From contig NC_052505.1 in NCBI RefSeq assembly GCF_014356525.2, positions 21,659,432 to 21,723,431 of the forward strand: DNA of 64,000 bases. The letters are read 5' to 3'. Both the position numbers and the translations under genes were made by a program. This DNA is from Nilaparvata lugens. Its lineage: Eukaryota; Arthropoda; Insecta; Hemiptera; Delphacidae. Of the stretch, positions 51,101 to 60,100 are shown piece after piece. Under the pieces are notes generated by a model, which ran no database searches, was not told the DNA's origin, and saw only the letters and a list, made by a program, of their open reading frames with translations. Position 1 is the stretch's first letter. Each line of letters begins with the position of its first letter.

Positions 51101-54100
51101 ACTACCAAAAGTCCTATATCTGTAAAAATTCCAGGAGCTTCGCCCCTTCTATGCAAAGTTTGATTTTAGATTACCAATTATCATGCTACAGATACAATTT
51201 AAACAAAAAGTGGAAAAGATTGAGCATGAAAATCTCTACAATTTATGCTCAGTAACATTTTCACCTAAAATTGAAAATAAGCTTCAAATTCGATAAAATG
51301 TGATTTTTCAATTGCAAACTGTTGGCAAGTGTTGATTCTATTAAATGATTCACTATGAAGAGATAGCAGAGCTAGTGTGTCTCCAGCGTTATCACCCTGT
51401 CACCAGCTGGCTCAAATCTTTGAATAGTAGACTTGAGATGCGCGTGAACACTAGCGTCAGGTGATCAATTTTCATAACGACACGGAAAGTTGTGTGAGTG
51501 CACCACACCAGATTTTTACTTTTCACTTCACAACGCAATAAATTTTGTTTGTTTCAGGCAGCGCTGTATAGATTGTCTGGAGACTTTAATCCTCTGCATA
51601 TAGACCCTCAATTCGCAGCCATCGGTGGATATTCTGAGCCCATTCTGCATGGACTGTGTTCATTGGGCTTCTCAGTGAGACATGTCCTTGCCCAGTATGG
51701 TGGCAACGATGTTGCTAATTTCAAAGCACTCAAGGTAGGCCTAAGTCTTACTAGATTCAGAAACCCCGCTTTTCAATTTTAGTACGGGCGCAATGTCATG
51801 AATAAGGCACTCCGTGGTCATTTTTGAGTAACAGCCGTGGAAGATGTCTCAATTTCTTCGTTAGGTCTAGCATAATAAGGATCGTGATGATGATAAGTCG
51901 AAATCACAGGCAAACACCTCGGAAACAAGATGGCCGCCAAAATTTTCAGGGTTTTAGAACAGTCACAAACACGATATTTGGAAAGAGAAACAGGCAATTG
52001 CCCAAAACTTCTTCAATTCCTTGATTTTGGCACATAAATAGTCCAAAGTGAGGTTAAGTTTAAAATTTCTGTTTTCACCAAAGATTAACACTCAGAGAAT
52101 ACGTATTCGAGATATGACTGATGAATTTTGAATTTCGAAGGGTTGATAAGTGCCGGAAATAACACTAAACAATCCGAAAGTTTCAATAATATTGAAATAA
52201 ACTTGAGAATCTTGAGCAGAAAAACTACTATTACTGCAACTATCAGCTGATTTTTTGCTGTATAGCTTGTATTTCAATAACCGTTCAAGATATTCAATCG
52301 TTTTGTTCGACGAAAATATTTTAAAACTCTTCCTCTACAATTTTTGCTTTATAAAATTTTCCTCTAAAACGTATATTTTTTAGTTATAACCTTCAAAAGC
52401 ACAAAAAAAAGTTTTTTCTAAATTTGCTGAAATTTAATTCCATTATAACTTTCTTTTTGCAGAGATATTTTTAATCTATGAAATTTAGAGCGTTTTTTCA
52501 ACTTTGGAACGATATATCTTCATGCGCTATACGTCAAAAAATGAGTTCTTCAGCGCCCGCCAATTTTCCATATGCATGAGGTAACAAGCTAGAACTATAA
52601 AATCGATTTTTCATGGCTACTTTGGTCTCAATCTCATGGCTACTTTGGTCTCAATATCTTCGTTACAACAAGACGAATAAGAATATTGATGATGGAAACA
52701 ACGAAAATATTCGACATTACTGAAAAATACAAGAAGGCGGTCATTATTGACAGAAAATTTTATATCGCTTGTTATTCAGTTATTGTGAGAGATATCGGAT
52801 TGGTTTTACCATTAAAGTGTTTAGAATTAACAAAACAATGATGTTCGAGAGAATCATCTCATTTCAACCACTCTTACCATTATTTATTCAACTTCAAAAA
52901 CTTGAAACATACATTTTTCGGGGACAATATTTTACTTTCCACTCTGTATATGTATTCGCAGTAAACAAACACTAGTATTATTGGCACAATGTTGTAGAAT
53001 ATTTCCAAAGCTTCAAAATGACATCTGGTTGGAGGCTGTGAGTTCATTACATCTGTATTCTATGGCTGGAGCGTCATCGGAAAAAGAGTAAAAAGTACTG
53101 TTTGCAGCGGAAAACACGCTTTTTCCACCAATGCCAATCCCTACAATTAGAAAACCGTGTAACTCATGACTCCTTGAAGGTTATAAAACAAAAATTGTAG
53201 AGGAAGAGTTTTAAAATATTTTCGTCGAACAAAACGGTTGAATATCTTGAACGGTTATTGAAATACAAGCTACATAGCAAAACCCTGAACATTTTTGCGG
53301 CCATCTTGTTTCCGAGGTGTTTGTCTATGATTTCGACTTATCATCATCACGATCCTTATTAGGCTAGAGCTAACGAAGAAATTGAGATATTTTCCACGGC
53401 TGTTACTCAAAAATGACCTCGGAATGACATTTGCGCCCGGACTATTTCTAGGTAATTCTAGCTATAGTGAGGTCCACGTTATAATGGCAGTGTTTGATTA
53501 GCAACGGTCCTTGTCTATCATTCAACAAAGCGGATAGCGCTATCTCTTTCTCGCTTTACTCTGTTGCCAGATCGTCTTTTTGACAATGAAGAATAAATAA
53601 TTTAACAGTAGACGTCTACTGTTCAAAATATTTCATCTTAGTTGACCGAGCGAAGTGAGGTCCAAGATTCAAGTCAACGGTTTTTGCATTTCTCTTTATG
53701 TTTTTATATATTGCGCATTTACGGCGAAACGCGGTAATAGATTTTCATGAAATTTGACACGTATGTTCCTTTTTAAATTGCACGTCGACGTATATACAAG
53801 GTTTTTGGAAATTTTGCATTTCAAGGATAATATAAAAGGAAAAAGGAGCCTCCTCCATACGCCAATATTAGAGTAAAAATCAGACTATAGAATTATTCAT
53901 CATAAATCAGATGTCGAGTGGATTATAAATTGCATGCAATGACGCATGCAATTCAATATCTCAATGTAACTTGGTGAAAAAACAGCTGTTGTGTGGACTA
54001 TTAATTGCATGCAGCGAGGCATGCAATTGATAATTAGAAGTAGCATAGTATTTTCTCCCGATTTTTCTCTGCTTTCAACTCGGTAAGCTTTTGATGATAC

Positions 54101-57100
54101 TGTAGTAGCATAGTTGTTTACAACAAATTATTAGCATTCTAATGATAATAATTATAATTAATATGAATAATTATTGTCGATACAACATTTGAAACAGCCA
54201 TTAGTTGTTTACACACCGATATCTCGCCGACACGTCAGGACAGGACATAATTCACTCTGATGGAGGCTGCAGTTTTCAACTGCGTGACGTCTACTGCTCA
54301 CAGAACTACTAATTATGAAAATTCATTATAAAAGTATTGAAAAATAGAATTTCTTGCTTAATAAAATATAATTGATCATTTAAAACGAGAATGAACCGTT
54401 GATATTACATCAATACACCTGTATCAGCTACCGTCTATAGAAGGCATTGACAAGACAGAGGATCGACAACGATTTTCTCCTATCTTTCTCCACTGCTATT
54501 ATAACGTGGACCTCACTATAGATTTAGAAACTCAGCTTTTCAATTTTCAATTGTTTCTTGTCAATTGTTACCGTACTTATTTATTTTACTCCTTCAGAGA
54601 ATTTTCACTTTCCCAGTATGGTGGAATAGTATATTTCGCACCTAGGGCCGAAAATGAGACTTTTCCGGCTCGAAATCGGTTTTCAAGTCCGAGGCCGTAG
54701 GCCGAGGACTAGAAAAGATTGAGAGCCGGAAAAAACATTTTTGCCCATGGTGAGAACGTTATTTTTCGCCACACAGAAAAATAAACAATATAAATATGAG
54801 AATAATATTGTTTATTAGGCACTTCTGAAAGCAAAACAGGAAGGTCATAGCTCTAGCAAATCTGAGGTAATCTGAATATCAGGAAATTGTCCAAGTATTT
54901 TTATATTTATTCTGATTTGTCTAAATAACCTAAAAGATTATGTTCAATTATGTAAGAGGTTGAGTTTATACTTTTTATTCTTCCAAATGACAATAAGATG
55001 ATATGATATTATTATAAATGTTTTGATTCTTGAATAATAAACACAAATAATGAAAAGTTTTTTGATCAGCTGTTTTAGCACACTTGAAATTTGGCCAATC
55101 TGAATGTCAACGTCAACAATGCTTGTTGTCGTTGACTTCGGAAGTTTAGGTTAGAAGTTCTATCCTACTCTGAAAATCGAATTTGAATAGATTATAATAT
55201 ATATCTTATCTGTATTTTATTCATCCAAATAAAATGATAGTATCTTATTGCAGAATACTTATTCAATTCTAGAAGCATAAACTGATTCCGTTTCATAAAC
55301 CATTTTGTAAACACGTTCACATCAAATCAGAATCAGCTGACTTCAAGGTTATTTTACAGCCCTAGGGCCGTAAAACTTTTACCGGCCTGGTCAGAAAACA
55401 ATCATTTTCGGCCTCCATATGACGCACGAAAACCAGCTCATTACATCCAAGTGGGGCGAAAACTATATTACTAATTTCAAAGCATTGAAGGTAAATTAAC
55501 GAGATTTGGAAACCCCGCTTCTGAATATCCATTCATTTCTTGTCAGGTGAATAACATCCATACAAATTCGATTCGGTTCGAATCTCAACCGGGGCAAATG
55601 TTTTTGACCACAGCACAATCACATAGATACGGCCACCCCCCGTCTTTCGGAGGAGACGATAACTGTCGGTCCCGACTACCGAAATAGTAGTCGTCATCTC
55701 TCATCATCACCCCTCTCACTCATTACCCACGTGCAAGCCTATGAGCTTATGTGGGCATCACCCTCAGTATTATTTATTTATCATTTACAATCAACTTAAG
55801 GACAAAGAAACAGACTACAGTCCAAAACTTCTTTTCATTTTATTATTATAATTAAATTTAAGAATATTCAAGGTAATGTATTTGAAGGTTTCAACTCATG
55901 AAATAATTCGGGTGGGTACTGAGGTTCAAATACAAATAAAGACTGATTCAATTTGATTTGATTTGATGACAAGTGCTCATCGTTCTATAGTGAGGTCCAC
56001 GTTATAATGGCAGTGGAAAAAGACAGGAGAACAGCGAGGCCGTTTCTCTACCTTGTCATTGCCTTCCAGGCCCGGCCCCAGGGGTGGGCGGACCGGGCGG
56101 CCGCACAGGGCGGCAGATTTTTGGGGGCGGCAAATTTTAAGGAACGGAAATTTGTTAAATGCAAATAAATAATAAATTCAATGTGAATAGTAAAATTTTA
56201 TAAGAAGCTTTTCCAAACTCAAGCTAATGAAGACATATATCTAAGATCAACAATGTCCCAGGAACGTCTGAGTGGTCTAGCGAACATAAAATAGCTCAGT
56301 CCCTAGATCTTGAAGAACTGGAGAAGGAATTTTTCTATGCAAAGGTCAGACGAGTTTTACTTAATTGAACAAGTGTGTTGAACAAACTCGTGTTGTAGCA
56401 ATTGTAGTTTTGATTACTTAGCAAGTTAAATAGGCCCAATACTATGTTGCAGTCTCTTGATTTGGAACTACCGTCTTAATTATGTTTTCTTATTGTGTAC
56501 CGTATCTGTTCCGAACATAAAAATAGTTTAATCAGATATTTTATGTTACTGTTCTAGTCCAGTCAATTAAAGATTATAGAATGAAAAGTTTGGAACACAA
56601 TTTTCAACTCCACAGCTCTTTTAAGGATAGTAAGAGGATTAACATATCAAAAGTCCTCACCCCTACCTCATGTGCTTAAGGAGTAGAGGTGGTTTGAAAG
56701 TACCATTTTCTCATTTTTCTCATATATCTCGGAAACTATGCATCATATGAACATTTGTACACTGAACAAAATTGAAGCTCACAAAATTACCAACAAGTTT
56801 TGTTCTCTACATTTTCTTCATATATCTCATACTTTCTCAGATATCCATCCGCTCTTGAAGGTGAGACATTTTTTGAAAAACCACTTCTGCCTCCAATTTT
56901 TTCATCTTTTCGGCCTTATAATTTTTGAACGATTGATGAGAAAAATCCGGGCTGATTATAAGCTGACGGAGCATCTAATTATCTTCAATTTGATGTATAT
57001 TTTCACTATTTCACTATTTCCCGCATTTCCCTACGACTGTTGCAGCAGTTTTAGTGTTGAGAGTGACATTTTCTGTTCAGCAACAATAGATCAGTTGACA

Positions 57101-60100
57101 ATGAAATTTGAAGGGAATGTTTGGAACTCAATTTTAGGCTTTGCAGCTCTGTTGACACTAGTTTGGAGGTGAGCATATCAAAAATTCCAACCCCCACATC
57201 ATGTGCTAAAGGGATGAGGGTGGTTTGAAAGTTGCATTTTCCACTTTTACTTACATGCTTATATCTTGGAAACAATGAGTTCTATTGACATAATCATCCA
57301 CATAAAAATGAAGCTCAATGAATTTCCTACAAGTTTTGTTTTGTAGAGGTTTTCAATAAATATGATACTAACTTTTCAAGATATATATGTTCTAAAGTGA
57401 TTCATTCTCAAAAACCCAGTTTTTCTTCCATTTTACGCTCTTTCAAGTCTTTTAACTTCTCAACAATTGATGAAAACAGAATGTGCTAATTACGAGATTT
57501 GAGAGCATTAAATCATCTTCCATTTCATGTATAATTCGACTATTTCAAGCATTCCTTTACGACTGTTGCAGTAGTTTTAGTTTTGAATGTCTTGTTTGGT
57601 AGGAAGTTTAGAAACACCCCCTGTGTTCAGTTCCGCAGACGTTCCAATACGTCTGGTACCAATAAGTTCCAGGTACTCAATATGGATGTTCATACTGAAG
57701 CACACTCCAATTTATCATCACAGAATAGTGTGATATTCGAAAAAAGTCACTTGTTGCAAATCTTGATATTTGACTCTCAAACCTAAAACTGCTGGAACAG
57801 TCATAATTATGGGAATGCGTGAAATAGTCGAATTATACATGAAATGAATGATAATTTAATGCTCTACAATCTCGTAGTAAGCACATTCTTTTTCCATCAA
57901 TTGTTGGAACGTTATAAGAATTGAAAGAGCGAAAAATGGAAAAAACTGGGTTTTTGAAAATGCATCACTTTAGAACATAATATATCTCAAAAAGTATCAG
58001 ATTTATCGAAATCCTCTACCAAACAAAACTTTCACTCTCAACACTAAAACTGCTGCAACAGTCGTAGGGAAATGCGTAAAATAGTGAAAATATACATCAA
58101 ATTGAAGATAATTTGATGCTCGCGCTTATAATCAGCACGGATATTTTCATCAATCATTCAAAAATTATATGGCCGAAAAGATGAAAACATTGGAGGTAGA
58201 AGTGTTTTTCAAAAAATGTCTCACCTTCAAGAGCGGATATCTCAGAAACTATAAGAGATATAAAAAAAGTGTAGAGAACAAAACTTGTTGGTAATTTTGT
58301 GTGCTTCAATTTTGTACGGAATACAAATGTTCATAAGATGCATAGTTCCCGAGATATATGAGAAAAATTAAAAAATGGTACTTTCAAACCACCCCCACCC
58401 CATTGGCACATGGGGTAAGGGTGAGGACTTTTGATATGTTAATCCTCTTACTATCCTTAAAAGAGCTGTAGAGTTGAAAATTTTGTTCCAAAATTTTCCC
58501 TCCATACCTTTATTTGAGCATTCGTTGCCTGCACTTATTCCTCAATATTTATATTTGTCAAATATTTGTTTAAATGTCATTTTCAACTTGAAAAGCTGAT
58601 AACCTTCGGGCAAATTTTTAAGTAAACAATATTATTAGATGGGATACCTGGGGTGGGGGGGGCGGCGTTTGCCGATTTCGCCCAGGGCGGCAAAGTCCCT
58701 AGGGCCGTGCCTGTTGCCTTCTATAGACGGTAGCTGATACAGGTTTATTGATGTAATACTGTTCATTCTCGTTTAAAATAATCAATTATATTTTTTAAGC
58801 AAGAAATTATTCTTTTCAATAATTTCATAATGAATTTTTAAGATTAGGATGAAATATTTTTTTAGCTGATATATCTTATGTTCTTTCTAGTTGAAAATAA
58901 TAAATTATACCTATTTTATTCGTCAAGCAAATGTATGTTTCAATGATTAAATTATGAATTTTCATAATTGAGATTAGGTTTGTGTTAATTGATTATCCTA
59001 TCATATTAAGCGAGCAATTTCTGTATATTTATATCTGGTTATTTTTTATATCTGGTTATTTATGTTCAACGGATCTCGAAAAACGGCTCTAACGATTTTC
59101 ACGAAATTTGGAACATAGTAGGTTTACGATACAAAAATTCGATTGCACTAGGTCTCATTCTTTGGAGAGCTCGCTGAACGACATTAAAAGGATAATTCAT
59201 CCTTGGAAAACAGATGATAATTTCGTCGTCTCTCGATAACAGAAGATGCGTGTGCCTGTGTGGGAGAGAGACAGAATAAATTATTTCCAGCTGTGTAATC
59301 ATAATCAATCAGCGAGAAATTTTATATAGCTAGACAATTTAATTGATTTGATCAACATAATCTGATTTGTTGACATGCCATGACAATCCTCCTAAATTAG
59401 AGTATATCATAATAATATTTTCAAAGTTGATAATTATTTGACAATTTTAAGAGATTAGTGAGTGTTATTTTGTTATTCAATTTGGTTTCTATATAATCTA
59501 AATTATAATTTTTTTTTGTTTTCAAATGTTTGAACAGAAAATTGAACCTGAATTCAAGTGTATGGAACATAACCTACTTTCTGGACTATTAATAGTGTAT
59601 AAATTAAAATTCGGGAAAAAACAGTTTTGGGCTGTGCCTGTTAGTACTTCACCAATCATTTTAAAGAATTGTGTTGCGGAGGTATAAGAGAATAGTGCTA
59701 TCTGCGTTGATGAATGATAGACAAGGATAGCAACACCAATTACTGTCATAAGTTTTTGACATGAGCCTGTTGTGCCTTCTCACATAATTAGTCTAATAAT
59801 TGTACATGACTGAATAAATAAATAACTTTATAACGTGGACCTCACTATATGCTACTTGTTAAGGAAGCTGGATTATAAATTGATGGAATTATTCATTCTC
59901 TGTAACCTTGGTGAACTTAATAAATTTGGCGGAATCTGCGTTTCTGGTAGAAATATTAAATTTAAATTTTTTGTAGTTTAAATTTTTGGGACAGAACATT
60001 TCAAATTCGGTAAGAGATAAATCCATGAGATTTAGAGGCTAAATTCTTCATGATATTGTTGATGTAGTTAAAAAAAATGTTCTGAAAATATAGATTTTCA

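Larger units (their letters stand above)
55986..59849. mobile_element. Family-A TIR element enlarged by nested insertions
   Basis: TATAGTGAGGTCCACGTTAT at the left and AACGTGGACCTCACTATA at the right end. The hAT-type element 56067-58713 and a Helitron-like copy (58995-59680) lie inside. The family-A text reads through TTGCCTTCTATAGACGG once the hAT element and one target copy are removed. Confidence 0.82.

Noticed and set aside
56738..57172. 144-codon frame as a new small membrane protein
   Set aside because: It lies in one arm of the hAT-element hairpin, and its composition follows an AT-rich repeat. No signal or conserved domain is evident.
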